Assembly: GCA_016702415.1 (NCBI GenBank)
Contig: JADJEA010000001.1
Location: 725,001 to 789,000 of the forward strand
Length of the DNA: 64,000 nt
Direction of reading: 5' to 3'
Source: Nostocoides sp.
Lineage (GTDB): Bacteria; Actinomycetota; Actinomycetes; Actinomycetales; Dermatophilaceae
The position numbers and the translations under genes are program-made. Below the pieces are notes generated by a model. It did no database searches and was not told the origin of the DNA. It was given only the letters and a program-made list of their open reading frames with translations. Below, in pieces: positions 41,882 through 50,669 of the stretch; positions within the stretch are counted from its first letter, which is position 1, and each line of letters starts with the position of its first letter.

Positions 41882-42976
41882 ATGGCCGACCCGATGACCG
41901 ACAGCCCGCGACCGCGTGCCGTTCTCGCCGGTATGCCGCGCTACCGCCCGGGCCGGCCCCCCGCCCCGGTGGCGGGGCGCGCGGCATACAAGATCTCCTC
42001 GAACGAGAACCCCTATCCGCCACTGCCGAGCGTCCTCGAGGTCGTCCGGGACGCGGCGTCCCGGATGAACCGCTATCCCGATATGGCCAGTGTCGAGCTG
42101 CGGGAGGCGCTCGCGCAGCGGCTCGGCGTCGGCCCCGACTGGATCGCGCCGGGCACCGGCAGCGTCGGCGTGCTCGGCCAGATCATCCAGGCCATGTGTG
42201 ACGCGGGGGACGAGGTCGTCTTCGCCTGGCGCAGCTTCGAGGCGTATCCGATCGTGGTCACTGTCGCCGGTGCCACCGCGGTGGCCGTCCCGCTGACGGC
42301 CGACGCCCGCCACGACCTGCCCGCGATGGCCGCCGCCGTCACCGAGCGGACCCGGGTCGTCCTTGTCTGCACCCCGAACAACCCGACGGGCACCTGCGTC
42401 GGTGCCGCCGAGCTGCGGGCCTTCCTCGCCGCCGTGCCCCGCCACGTCCTCGTCGTCATCGACGAGGCGTATGTCGAGTTCGTCACCGACCCCGATGCCC
42501 CGGACGCCCTCGCCCTCCTGCGCACCCACCCCAATGTGGTTGTCCTGCGCACATTTTCGAAGGCGTACGGCCTGGCCGGCCTGCGCGTCGGGTATGCCGT
42601 GGCCCACCCCGAGATCGCCGACGCGCTCCGCACGACCGCGGTGCCCTTCGGGGTCAACTCCCTCGCGCAGGCGGCGGCGGTCGCCTCGCTAGCGGCCTAC
42701 GACGAGCTCGAGGTGCGGGTCAAAGAACTCCTCGCCGAGCGGTCCCGGGTGGAGGCCGAGCTCGCCGCCCAGGGGTGGGTGCTCCCGCGCTCGCAGGCCA
42801 ACTTCGTGTGGTTCCCGCTCCGTGAGGACACCGCCGGGTTCGCCGACGCCTGTGAGGCCGAGGCGCTGACGGTCCGGCCGTATGGCGTGGACGGCGTCCG
42901 CGCCACCATCGGCGAGATCGGGGCGAGCGACCGGCTCCTGGCCATCGCCGCCCGCTGGCGGGCCAGGTCGCGCTGA
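41882..42976 (+). CDS. hisC: Histidinol-phosphate/aromatic aminotransferase
   Basis: PLP-dependent fold-type I aminotransferase, 364 residues. Visible: KISSNENPYPPLPSVLEVV (substrate arm, about residues 37-55), PGTGSVGVLGQIIQAM (about 95-110), CTPNNPTGT (PLP phosphate/Asn, about 163-171), IDEAYVEF (Asp/Tyr, about 193-200), TFSKAYGLAGLRVGY (Schiff-base Lys about 226), and the carboxylate-binding Arg in RPYGVDGVRATIG. In actinomycetes such proteins act in histidine synthesis or as aromatic-amino-acid aminotransferases; no his operon is nearby, so either is possible. ATG 41882 is close to the preceding stop. Confidence 0.88.
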   Translation: MADPMTDSPRPRAVLAGMPRYRPGRPPAPVAGRAAYKISSNENPYPPLPSVLEVVRDAASRMNRYPDMASVELREALAQRLGVGPDWIAPGTGSVGVLGQIIQAMCDAGDEVVFAWRSFEAYPIVVTVAGATAVAVPLTADARHDLPAMAAAVTERTRVVLVCTPNNPTGTCVGAAELRAFLAAVPRHVLVVIDEAYVEFVTDPDAPDALALLRTHPNVVVLRTFSKAYGLAGLRVGYAVAHPEIADALRTTAVPFGVNSLAQAAAVASLAAYDELEVRVKELLAERSRVEAELAAQGWVLPRSQANFVWFPLREDTAGFADACEAEALTVRPYGVDGVRATIGEIGASDRLLAIAARWRARSR

Positions 42977-43172
42977 ACCGGCCTGTGGGCGGCTCACCGC
43001 CTGCGGGGGCGGTAGGTTGTGACCTGACGCACAGCACGGCGGCCACGAGGACGTGGCCGCGCCACCGTCGCCGGCGTCGGGCGCGGCATACCGGTCACCC
43101 CCGGTGCGCGCTCGGCGGGGCGACCGAGTCATCCGCGGCGGTCATCCCGTGGCGGGTGAGAACGGAGCACCG

Positions 43173-44315
43173 ATGGGTGACAAGGGCCGGCAACGCCGGA
43201 TCGAGCCCCGCGACGGCGGACCGGACATGGTCCAGCTCGTCACGCCGGAGGGCGAGCGGGTCTCGGACGAGCGCTACGACGCGATCGCCGACGCGCTGAC
43301 GACGGCGGATCTGCAGGGCTTCTATCGCGACATGGTCCTCGTGCGGCGGATCGACAACGAGGCGACCGCGCTGCAGCGGCAGGGCGAACTCGGGCTCTGG
43401 GCCCCGTGCCTCGGCCAGGAGGCTGCCCAGGTCGGCTCCGGCCGGGCGCTGCGGGCGCAGGATTTCGCCTTCCCGACCTATCGCGAGCACGGCGTGGCCT
43501 GGTGCCGCGGGGTCGACCCGCTCAACCTGCTCGGGATGTTCCGCGGGGTGCACAACGGCGGCTGGGACCCGTTCGAGAAGAACTTCCACCTCTACACGAT
43601 CATCATCGGCGCCCAGACCCTCCACGCCACCGGCTACGCGATGGGGGTCCAGCGGGACGGCGCGGTCGGCACGCGCGACCCGGACCGCGACACCGCCGTC
43701 ATCGCCTACTTCGGGGATGGGGCCAGCGCCCAGGGCGACGTCGGGGAGGCGTTCGTCTTCTCCGGCGTCATGAATGCGCCGGTCGTCTTCTTCTGCCAGA
43801 ACAACCAGTGGGCCATCTCCGAGCCCAACGAGCGCCAGATGCGCGTCCCGATCTACCTGCGGCCCAAGGGATACGGCTTTCCCGGGATCCGCGTCGACGG
43901 CAACGACGTCCTCGCGACGTATGCCGTGACCAAGGCCTGCCTCGACGCCGCCCGTGACGGACAGGGCCCCTCCCTCGTCGAGGCGTTCACCTACCGCATG
44001 GGCGCGCACACAACCTCCGACGACCCGACCAAGTACCGTGTCTCCGCCGAGGTCGAGGTCTGGAAACTGCGTGACCCGATCGAGCGGTTGCGAACGCTGC
44101 TGGGGCGGGCACACGGCATACCGACGGCGTTTTTCGCCGAATGCGAGGAGGAGGCGGACAGCGTCGGTGCGGACCTGCGGGCGCGCTGCCTGGCGCTGCC
44201 GGATCCGACCCCCGAGTCGATGTTCGCCCATGTGTATGCCGCCCCCCACCCCGTCATGGACGCGGAGCGGGCGGCGCTGACCGAATACCTCGCGAGTTTC
44301 GAGGGGGCGCACTGA
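43173..44315 (+). CDS. pdhA: 2-oxoacid dehydrogenase E1 component, alpha subunit (pyruvate dehydrogenase type)
   Basis: 380 residues from ATG 43173 with GGAG upstream; a GTG at about 43150 is less likely. The ThDP-binding motif GDGASAQGDVGEAFVFSGV (about residues 182-200) ends in NNQWAIS (about 210). Visible also: LYRDMVLVRR-type start (FYRDMVLVRRIDNEA), GQEAAQVGSGRAL (about 85), and the phosphorylation-loop-like YRMGAHTTSDDPTKY (about 275). It decarboxylates a 2-oxoacid on ThDP together with the beta subunit. It overlaps the beta gene by one base (TGATG). Pyruvate versus branched-chain substrate cannot be settled from sequence; no E3 gene lies in the window. Confidence 0.92.
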   Translation: MGDKGRQRRIEPRDGGPDMVQLVTPEGERVSDERYDAIADALTTADLQGFYRDMVLVRRIDNEATALQRQGELGLWAPCLGQEAAQVGSGRALRAQDFAFPTYREHGVAWCRGVDPLNLLGMFRGVHNGGWDPFEKNFHLYTIIIGAQTLHATGYAMGVQRDGAVGTRDPDRDTAVIAYFGDGASAQGDVGEAFVFSGVMNAPVVFFCQNNQWAISEPNERQMRVPIYLRPKGYGFPGIRVDGNDVLATYAVTKACLDAARDGQGPSLVEAFTYRMGAHTTSDDPTKYRVSAEVEVWKLRDPIERLRTLLGRAHGIPTAFFAECEEEADSVGADLRARCLALPDPTPESMFAHVYAAPHPVMDAERAALTEYLASFEGAH

Positions 44316-45346
44316 TGGCTACCGAGCACCTGACCTCCCCCGACGCTCTGCCGCAGGGCGCCGGCGGGCCGCTGATGCGATCGATGACGATGGCGAAGGC
44401 GCTCAATGCGGCCCTGCGGGCGGCGCTGGAGCGGGATCCGAAGGTCGTCCTGATGGGCGAGGACATCGGCAAGCTCGGCGGGGTGTTCCGGATCACCGAG
44501 GGCCCCCAGAAGGACTTCGGTGAGGACCGGGTGATCGACACCCCGCTGGCCGAGGCGGGCATCGTCGCCACGGCGATCGGGATGGCCCTGCGTGGCTACC
44601 GGCCCGTGGTCGAGATCCAGTTCGACGGGTTCGTCTATCCCGCCTTCGACCACATCGTCTCCCAGGTCGCGAAATTGCACGCGCGATCACTCGGCAATGT
44701 CGGGCTGCCGATGGTCATCCGCATCCCCGTGGGTGGGGGGATCGGTGCCGTCGAGCACCACAGTGAGTCCAATGAGGCCTATTTCGCCCACACCGCGGGC
44801 CTGCGGGTCGTCTCGTGCAGCAATCCGGACGACGCCTACTGGATGCTGCAAGAGGCGATCGAGCATCCCGACCCGATCATGTTCTATGAACCCAAGCGGC
44901 GCTATTGGGACAAGGGTGACGTCGGGGCCGCCCCGCAGCGGGACCTGTTCCGCGCCAATGTGATCCGTCCCGGGACCGATGTCACGGTCCTGGCGTACGG
45001 GCCGATGGTGCGCTCCTGCCTCCAGGCGGCCCGCGCCGCGGAGGAGGAGGGAATCTCGCTCGAGGTCGTCGACCTGCGCTCGCTGACCCCGCTCGACACC
45101 GAGGCGATCTATGGATCGGTGCGCAAGACCGGCCGCTGCGTCGTCGTCCACGAGGCGCCGACCTTCCTCGGTCTCGGTGCCGAACTCGCCGCCCAGATCC
45201 AGCAGGAGTGCTTCTATTCGTTGGAGGCACCGGTGCTGCGGGTCGGCGGCTACAACGTCCCCTACCCGCCGAGCCGGGTGGAGGAGGAGTACCTTCCCGA
45301 CCTCGACCGTGTCCTCGACGCTGTCGACCGCTCGCTGGCGCACTGA
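44315..45346 (+). CDS. pdhB: 2-oxoacid dehydrogenase E1 component, beta subunit
   Basis: 343 residues from ATG 44315, whose A is the last base of the alpha-subunit stop. Canonical features: MTMAKALNAALRAALERDPK, VVLMGEDIGKLGGVFRIT (about residues 45-62), DTPLAEAGIVATAIGMALRG (about 75-94), EIQFDGFVYPAFDHIVSQVA, the IPVGGGIGAVEHHSES loop (about 140-155), and the C-terminal PYPPSRVEEEYLPD. It completes the ThDP site and forms the E1 heterotetramer. It contains no GTATGCCG octamer, in contrast to both neighbouring subunit genes. Confidence 0.93.
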   Translation: MATEHLTSPDALPQGAGGPLMRSMTMAKALNAALRAALERDPKVVLMGEDIGKLGGVFRITEGPQKDFGEDRVIDTPLAEAGIVATAIGMALRGYRPVVEIQFDGFVYPAFDHIVSQVAKLHARSLGNVGLPMVIRIPVGGGIGAVEHHSESNEAYFAHTAGLRVVSCSNPDDAYWMLQEAIEHPDPIMFYEPKRRYWDKGDVGAAPQRDLFRANVIRPGTDVTVLAYGPMVRSCLQAARAAEEEGISLEVVDLRSLTPLDTEAIYGSVRKTGRCVVVHEAPTFLGLGAELAAQIQQECFYSLEAPVLRVGGYNVPYPPSRVEEEYLPDLDRVLDAVDRSLAH

Positions 45347-45363
45347 GAAAGGGTCCGATTCCG

Positions 45364-47028
45364 TTGCGTGAGTTCAAGCTTCCCGATCCGGGCGAGGGTC
45401 TGACCGAGGCCGACATCGTCACCTGGCGGGTCGCGGTCGGCGACATCGTCAAGGTCAACGACATCGTCGTCGAGATCGAGACCGCGAAGTCGTTGGTGGA
45501 GTTGCCCATCCCGTATGCCGGGACCGTCGCCGCGTTGCTGGTCGACGAGGGCGCGACCGTCGAGGTGGGGACCCCGATCATCGTCATCGACGACGGATCG
45601 GGTGGGGCGGCGTCCCCTGGTGGCGAAGTGGTCGGCGCCGCTGCCGGTGTCGCGGCGGGTGGGACTGCCGGCGATGCGGCGGGTGGAGCAGCCGAGGGCG
45701 CCGCGTCGGCGGTGAGTGGCGCGGACTCCGCGCCCGTCGAGCGGGCCGCGTCGGCCGTGCCGGCCGCACCGGCGAAGCCGGAGCGCACGCCGGTGCTCGT
45801 CGGCTATGGCGTCAAGCAGACCGAGGCCAAGCGGCGCCCGCGCCGCAAGGCCCAACTCCTGCAGACGATCGCGCACTATCCGGACGAAGAGCCCGCGGTC
45901 AAGGAACTCGTGCACCCGGACGCGAGCAGCGGCGTCGGCGAATTGGTCGCCGCGCATTCGACCCACGTCCTGCGCGACCAGCGCCCGCTGACCGAACTCG
46001 CCGAGCACTCGGCACGGACCGCCGACCGTGTCCGTGCCCTGACCAAACCGCCGGTTCGCAAGCTCGCCAAGGATCTTGGCCTCGACCTCGCGGTGGTGCG
46101 CGGCAGCGGCGAGGGCGGGCTGATCACCCGCGACGATGTGCTTGCCGCCGCGCATGGTGCCGCCGCGCGTGGCGCCTCCTCGCATGGTGCCGCGCCGGGG
46201 GCGGGGAGCGGTGCGGAGCCGGTCGGGTCGGGACCGGCGGCGGGACCGACGCCTGAGGCGGGGTCCGCGGCAGGTGCGGGGTCCGCGGAGGGGGCGGGAT
46301 CGGCATACGGCCAAAGGGGTGAGGAACGGATCCCGATCAAGGGAGTCCGCAAGGTCACCGCGGCGGCGATGGTGGCGTCGGCGTTCACCGCCCCGCATGT
46401 CACCGAATGGGTCGACGTCGACGTCACCGCGACGATGGACCTCGTCGAGCGGCTACGGCGCGACCGGGAATTCCGTGACGCGAAGGTCACCCCGCTGCTT
46501 GTTCTCGCCAAGGCGATGTGCGTGGCGGTGCGCCGCAATCCGGGGATCAATGCGACCTGGGACGAGGCGGCCCAGGAGATCGTCCTGAAGCGCTATGTCA
46601 ACCTCGGGATCGCCGCGGCAACCCCGCGTGGCCTGCTCGTCCCCAATATCAAGGACGCCGACCGGCTCACCATGCGCGAACTCGCCGACGCCATCACCGC
46701 GTTGACGACCACGGCGCGGGAGGGGCGGACCCCGCCCGCGGACATGACCGGCGGGACGTTGACGATCACCAATATCGGGGTGTTCGGGATCGACTCGGGG
46801 ACACCGATTCTCAACCCGGGCGAGGCGGCGATCCTCGCGTTCGGGACGATCGCACGCAAGCCGTGGGTCGTGGGCTCGGGTGCCGAGGAGCGCATCGAGC
46901 CGAGGTGGGTGACGACGCTTGCCCTGTCCTTCGACCACCGGCTCGTCGACGGCGAACTCGGCAGTCGCTATCTCGCCGATGTCGCCGCCCTCCTCGCCGA
47001 TCCCGCCCGCGGGCTGGTCTGGGGCTGA
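45364..47028 (+). CDS. pdhC: 2-oxoacid dehydrogenase E2 component (dihydrolipoamide acyltransferase)
   Basis: 554 residues from TTG 45364, with AAAGGG upstream; the frame has no ATG or GTG nearby and MREFKLPDPGEGL is the family N-terminus. Order: lipoyl domain (about residues 1-75, lipoyl Lys about 42 in EIETAKSLVEL), long Ala/Gly-rich linker (about 80-225), peripheral-subunit-binding domain (about 226-262, PVRKLAKDLGLDLAVVRGSG), second Ala/Gly linker, then the acyltransferase domain (about 320-554) with SFDHRLVDGELGSRYL (catalytic His about 525, Asp about 529). One lipoyl domain only. It transfers the acyl group to CoA. Confidence 0.94.
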   Translation: MREFKLPDPGEGLTEADIVTWRVAVGDIVKVNDIVVEIETAKSLVELPIPYAGTVAALLVDEGATVEVGTPIIVIDDGSGGAASPGGEVVGAAAGVAAGGTAGDAAGGAAEGAASAVSGADSAPVERAASAVPAAPAKPERTPVLVGYGVKQTEAKRRPRRKAQLLQTIAHYPDEEPAVKELVHPDASSGVGELVAAHSTHVLRDQRPLTELAEHSARTADRVRALTKPPVRKLAKDLGLDLAVVRGSGEGGLITRDDVLAAAHGAAARGASSHGAAPGAGSGAEPVGSGPAAGPTPEAGSAAGAGSAEGAGSAYGQRGEERIPIKGVRKVTAAAMVASAFTAPHVTEWVDVDVTATMDLVERLRRDREFRDAKVTPLLVLAKAMCVAVRRNPGINATWDEAAQEIVLKRYVNLGIAAATPRGLLVPNIKDADRLTMRELADAITALTTTAREGRTPPADMTGGTLTITNIGVFGIDSGTPILNPGEAAILAFGTIARKPWVVGSGAEERIEPRWVTTLALSFDHRLVDGELGSRYLADVAALLADPARGLVWG

Positions 47029-47067
47029 GGGCACGCCTGCTCCCGGCGTCGGGCGAGGTTACCGCCA

Positions 47068-47117
47068 AGTAGGTCAGACAGTTCGGTTGTTATCGGCACC
47101 CAACTGTCTGACCTACT
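47068..47117. terminator. Recurrent GGTCAGACAG palindrome, copy 1
   Basis: Perfect 16-base arms AGTAGGTCAGACAGTT (47068-47083) and 47102-47117, 18-base loop. It lies between the convergent pdhC and DUF559-like genes; the latter's TAG stop (47113-47115) is inside the right arm. It shares its arm sequence with copies at 48270 and 50614. Confidence 0.75.
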
Positions 47118-48204
47118 GCGCGGTCAGTTGGCGGATCCCCGCCGCGACCTGATCGAGGAAGGCGTCCGGGCTCAGCCGCAGCCCCAGGACCGGTATGCGG
47201 AGCACCCGCCCCCGCTGCAGCGTCACCGCATTGGCACGCAGCGCGTCGTCGACCGGCGCGAGGCCCTCACTGTGGTGAACCCCGTCGATCTCGACCACCA
47301 GTCCGCACGCGAACGCCACATCGAGATAGATCCGCCCGCCCGGACCGCGGCGCACCGCCTGGCGGGTGGGCTCGGGCAACCCGCGATCCCGGCAGAGCCG
47401 GGCGAAGTCGAGTTCGCCGAGGGAGTGGGCACCGTCGCAGACGTCCGCAATGACGTGGCCGATGACCGTATGCCGCGGCGACCGGGCCACGCTCGCCCAG
47501 TGCGCCATGAGGGGTCCGGGAGCCACGATGCGTTGCTGCGCCGCCATACAGATCAGCAGCGCCGCCTGCCGGTCGGTGGCCGCCAACTGGGCCGCGCGCA
47601 CCGTCGCCACCGGGGGTATGACGCGTGGCACCGCCCCGACCACCTCACCGAGGTCTCGCCGACGGGTTGTCCGGATGCCGGGGAATCGCCGCCGGCGGGC
47701 GCCGCGGGGGAGCGAGATGTCGATGACGTCGAGGGTGAAATTGCGCAGACCCGCCGCCACCAGCGCGCTCGCCCCGTCGAGCACCGCTCCGGTGCTGGAC
47801 TCCCAGACGGCCCACCAGAAGGGGGCAAAATCGGTGTCGATCGCGCCCCGGTCCAGGACCCGCGGGGGTCGCATCAGCGGCATCCGTCGCAGCATCGCCA
47901 CGTCCCTGTCGGTCAGGGCGACGCCGGTGATGCCACTGGGGAGGTGGTGACCGGCATACTTGCCGCCCTGGTCGCGCCAGTGCGGGACCGGGGTCTCGGG
48001 CAGGGCGAGGGTATTGGGCCCGACCTTGACCCACCGCCCGGCGTGCACCTCGGCCCGCAATTCCGCCGGGGTGACGCCGGCCCGGAGCAGGTCCGCCCGG
48101 CGCATCAGCCCGCAGTGCTCAGCCGCCAACCGCCACGCCACGGCCGCCCGCCACGGTCGCCGGGGCACACCGGGGGCGGGCGGGGGAGGGAGGCACAGCG
48201 GCAT
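47113..48204 (-). CDS. AbiEi-type N-terminus plus DUF559-like endonuclease-fold protein
   Basis: 363 residues from ATG 48204. The N-terminus (HCGLMRRADLLRAGVTPAEL then RAEVHAGRWVKVGPNTLAL) resembles the winged-helix of type IV antitoxin AbiEi proteins. The C-terminal 110 residues carry a DUF559/restriction-endonuclease-like core: GGRIYLDVAFACGLVVEIDG, then VHH and a basic segment ending RGRVLRIPVLGLRLSP. Paired Asp/Glu-x-Asp in a strand is the expected catalytic pattern. Such solitary proteins are numerous in actinomycetes and have no established function. No toxin gene is adjacent. Confidence 0.78.
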   Translation of the reverse strand: MPLCLPPPPAPGVPRRPWRAAVAWRLAAEHCGLMRRADLLRAGVTPAELRAEVHAGRWVKVGPNTLALPETPVPHWRDQGGKYAGHHLPSGITGVALTDRDVAMLRRMPLMRPPRVLDRGAIDTDFAPFWWAVWESSTGAVLDGASALVAAGLRNFTLDVIDISLPRGARRRRFPGIRTTRRRDLGEVVGAVPRVIPPVATVRAAQLAATDRQAALLICMAAQQRIVAPGPLMAHWASVARSPRHTVIGHVIADVCDGAHSLGELDFARLCRDRGLPEPTRQAVRRGPGGRIYLDVAFACGLVVEIDGVHHSEGLAPVDDALRANAVTLQRGRVLRIPVLGLRLSPDAFLDQVAAGIRQLTAQ

Positions 48205-48268
48205 ACGGCACAGTCAAACCCGACCCCCGTGGGACTGTCGCGCCGACGGGACGGGCCTGTGGAAAACA

Positions 48269-48326
48269 CGGTCAGACAGACGGGTCGCTCTGACCATCCA
48301 CCTGTCTGACCTACCGCCGGGTCACT
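48269..48326. terminator. Recurrent GGTCAGACAG palindrome, copy 2
   Basis: Arms GGTCAGACAG (48270-48279) and CTGTCTGACC (48302-48311). It sits just past the stop of the minus-strand MFS gene; read on that strand the hairpin is followed by GTGTTTTCC, so it can act as its terminator. The loop and right flank (gggtcgc, ctgacca, taccg, cgggtcact) are nearly the same as in copy 3. Confidence 0.75.
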
Positions 48327-49983
48327 ACTCCGCGACGACCGGAGCCTCGCCCGGCGCGGGACGGCGCAGCGAGATCTGCGGGATCGTCCAGGCAATCGCG
48401 GCGCCGATGATCATGACGATCGAGGCGAAGAGGAATACCCGGTCCATGGAGTCCGCGAAGCCCTGGAGGAAGGGCTTGGCCAGCCTGGGGTCGAGGGTGG
48501 AGAGGAAGGAGGAGTCCTTCATCACCGACGATCCGCCGGAGCCCCCACCCGCCTTCATCTGCTGGACGAAGGCCGCATTGGCGGGATCGGCGAGGGCGGC
48601 CTTGAACTCCGCGGTGCCCTGCGCCTGGCCCATTCGGGTCGCGATGCGCTCGGGGAGGGCGGAGAAGAGGATCGAGAGGAAGACCGCGGTGCCGAGCGTG
48701 CCACCGATCTGACGGGTGAAGGTCGCCGACGCCGTCGCGATGCCCATGTCCCGGCGCTCGGCGGCGGCCTGGATGGCGAGCATGAGCGGCTGCATCATGA
48801 AGCCCATCCCCATGCCGAAGAGCACCATGACGATCATCAGCTTCCACAGGGCGGTGTCGTAGCGCGTCCAATGGAGGATGAATAGCGCCACGGCGATCAT
48901 CGGGCCGCCGGCGCGCAGGAACGGCCGGTAGCGGCCGGTCCGGCTGATCGTCTGGCCCGAGATGACCGAGCCGGACATGATGCCCAGGGTCAGCGGCAGC
49001 AACTGGAGGCCGGCCTGCGTCGGAGTCGCGCCCTTGACGATCTGGAGATAGAGGGGGAGACAGGCGATGCCGCCGAAGAGCGCCATACCGAGGACGGTGG
49101 AGGCGATGGAGCCGATCCCGATCGTCTTGTTGGTGAACAGCCGGATCGGCAGCAGCGCCTCCTCGCCCATCCGCCATTCGATGGCCTGGAACGCGACGAC
49201 GCCGAGCGCCCCGACGACATAACAGATGATCGCGTCGGTCGAGGACCAGCCCCACTCGCGGCCCTGCTCGGCGACCAGGAGCAGCGGCACCAGGCCGACG
49301 GACAGCGCCGCCGCCCCCCACCAGTCGATGCGGTGGTCCAGGCGGGTATGCCGCAGGTGCAGCGTCCGCATGACGACCAGGAGGGCGACGATCCCGATCG
49401 GGACGTTGACGAGGAAGACCCAGCGCCACCCGGCGATTCCGAGGAAGGAACTCATCCCGGCGAAGAACCCACCGATCACCGGGCCGAGCACCGAGGACGT
49501 GCCGAACACGGCGAGGAAATAGCCCTGGTACTTCGCCCGCTCCATTGGCGGGACGATGTCGCCGATGATGGCCAGCGCGAGGCTGAACAGCCCGCCCGCG
49601 CCGACTCCCTGGACCGCGCGGTAGGCCGCGAGCTGGATCATCGAGTCGGCGAAGGTGCACATCACCGACCCGATGACGAACACCGAGATCGCCGTGATGA
49701 AGAACGGCTTCCGCCCGTAGATGTCGCTGAGCTTGCCGTAGAGCGGGGTGACGATCGTCGAGGTGATCAGGTATGCCGTGGTGACCCACGCCTGCCGGTC
49801 GAGCCCCTGGAGGTCGTCGGCGATGGTCCGGATCGCGGTAGCGACGATGGTCTGGTCGAGCGCGGCCAGGAACATCCCGAGCATGAGCCCGGTCAGGATC
49901 GTGACGATCTGCCGGTGGGAGAGGGGGGCAGCGGGCTGGTCGCTGGTCAGCGCCGGGTCCGCCGCCGAGGCGTCTGTGGTCAT
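48325..49983 (-). CDS. EmrB/QacA-type MFS drug transporter (DHA2, 14 helices)
   Basis: 552 residues from ATG 49983, overlapping the MarR stop (ATGA). Motif D/C-type signatures: LGMFLAALDQTIVATAIRTI (about residues 35-54), YGKLSDIYGRKPFF (motif A, about 82-95), and VQGVGAGGLFSLALAIIGDI (about 120-139), GPVIGGFFAG (motif C, about 165). About 14 hydrophobic helices and a long periplasmic segment near residues 470-515 (Lys/Gly/Ser-rich). A proton-driven exporter of hydrophobic toxic compounds. The upstream MarR gene in the same operon probably senses the exported compound. Confidence 0.93.
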   Translation of the reverse strand: MTTDASAADPALTSDQPAAPLSHRQIVTILTGLMLGMFLAALDQTIVATAIRTIADDLQGLDRQAWVTTAYLITSTIVTPLYGKLSDIYGRKPFFITAISVFVIGSVMCTFADSMIQLAAYRAVQGVGAGGLFSLALAIIGDIVPPMERAKYQGYFLAVFGTSSVLGPVIGGFFAGMSSFLGIAGWRWVFLVNVPIGIVALLVVMRTLHLRHTRLDHRIDWWGAAALSVGLVPLLLVAEQGREWGWSSTDAIICYVVGALGVVAFQAIEWRMGEEALLPIRLFTNKTIGIGSIASTVLGMALFGGIACLPLYLQIVKGATPTQAGLQLLPLTLGIMSGSVISGQTISRTGRYRPFLRAGGPMIAVALFILHWTRYDTALWKLMIVMVLFGMGMGFMMQPLMLAIQAAAERRDMGIATASATFTRQIGGTLGTAVFLSILFSALPERIATRMGQAQGTAEFKAALADPANAAFVQQMKAGGGSGGSSVMKDSSFLSTLDPRLAKPFLQGFADSMDRVFLFASIVMIIGAAIAWTIPQISLRRPAPGEAPVVAE

Positions 49984-50513
49984 CGGGTGGTCTCCAGTGA
50001 GTGGTCGGTATGCCGATCCGCCCCCGCGCGCGCCCCTCGGGTCTCGAGGGCGTCGCCGAGGCGGGTGAGCAGGGTCAAGAAGGTGTCGATCTGTGCCGGG
50101 TCCCAGTCGGCGAGGAGGTCCTCGAACCAGGCCTGCCGCTGCGCGCGTAGGGTCGCGAGGATCTCGTGCCCCGCACCGGTGAGGGTGACCAGCTGAGCGC
50201 GCCCGTCGTCGGGGTCGGCGATGCGGGTCACGACGCCGTCGCGCTCCAGGGCGGCCACCTTGCGGGAGGTCGTCGAGACCTCCGTGTGGGTCCGCTCGGC
50301 GAGCGTGGTGATCCGGATCGGGTCGCCGCACAGACTGAACATCAGGGGGTATGCCGTCGCGTCCAGCGACGCCGGTCCGTGACCGTGCGCGTCCCGGAGG
50401 CTACGCAAATGCTTGGCGACGCGGATGAGCTGTAACCCGATCTCGTCCGGCGTCGACGCCGCCGCCCGAGCGCCCGAGCACGCGGGTGCCCCGGTGGGTA
50501 TGGGTGGTTGCAC
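49980..50513 (-). CDS. MarR-family transcriptional regulator
   Basis: About 177 residues from GTG 50513. The longer frame (ATG 50576) would start upstream of the promoter seen at 50518-50546, so GTG 50513 is preferred and the mRNA would be leaderless. The winged helix reads ITTLAERTHTEVSTTSRKVA, ALERDGVVTRIADPDDGRAQ then LVTLTGAG, with the wing DPDDGR typical of MarR. It overlaps the MFS exporter start, so the pair is a regulator-pump operon. Ligand unknown. Confidence 0.88.
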   Translation of the reverse strand: MQPPIPTGAPACSGARAAASTPDEIGLQLIRVAKHLRSLRDAHGHGPASLDATAYPLMFSLCGDPIRITTLAERTHTEVSTTSRKVAALERDGVVTRIADPDDGRAQLVTLTGAGHEILATLRAQRQAWFEDLLADWDPAQIDTFLTLLTRLGDALETRGARAGADRHTDHSLETTR

Positions 50514-50550
50514 GCGCAAATATCTATCAGATGGTTGTTTGTGCAAGCAA
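50508..50550 (-). promoter_or_regulatory. Leaderless promoter and MarR operator candidates
   Basis: Minus-strand -35 TTGCAC (plus-strand gtgcaa 50541-50546), 17-base spacer, -10 ATATTT (plus-strand aaatat 50518-50523), placing transcription start at or next to GTG 50513. TTGCACGCGCAA (50508-50519), TTGC-N4-GCAA, overlaps the -10 and start point. A related TTGTTTGTGCAAGCAA (50535-50550) covers the -35. Confidence 0.55.
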
Positions 50551-50613
50551 CTTCCGTGGGAGGGGGCGGGCGGCATACGACCTCGGGGGTTCGAGGGGGT
50601 GCGCCCTCAACAA

Positions 50614-50668
50614 GGTCAGACAGATGGGTCGCCCTGACCACCCAAATGTCTGACCTACCGACGGGTCA
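50614..50668. terminator. Recurrent GGTCAGACAG palindrome, copy 3
   Basis: Arms GGTCAGACA (50614-50622) and TGTCTGACC (50647-50655), followed by taccgacgggtcact, almost identical to copy 2 across about 50 bases. It overlaps the 3' boundary of the minus-strand helicase gene (stop at 50670). Confidence 0.75.
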
Positions 50669-50669
50669 C

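Noticed and set aside
47113..48204. Toxin-antitoxin or AbiE phage-defence locus
   Set aside because: Only an AbiEi-like N-terminus is seen; there is no AbiEii toxin gene beside it.
49980..50331. Extension of the MFS frame upstream to 50331
   Set aside because: It runs through the MarR gene out of frame; ATGA overlap fixes the MFS start at 49983.
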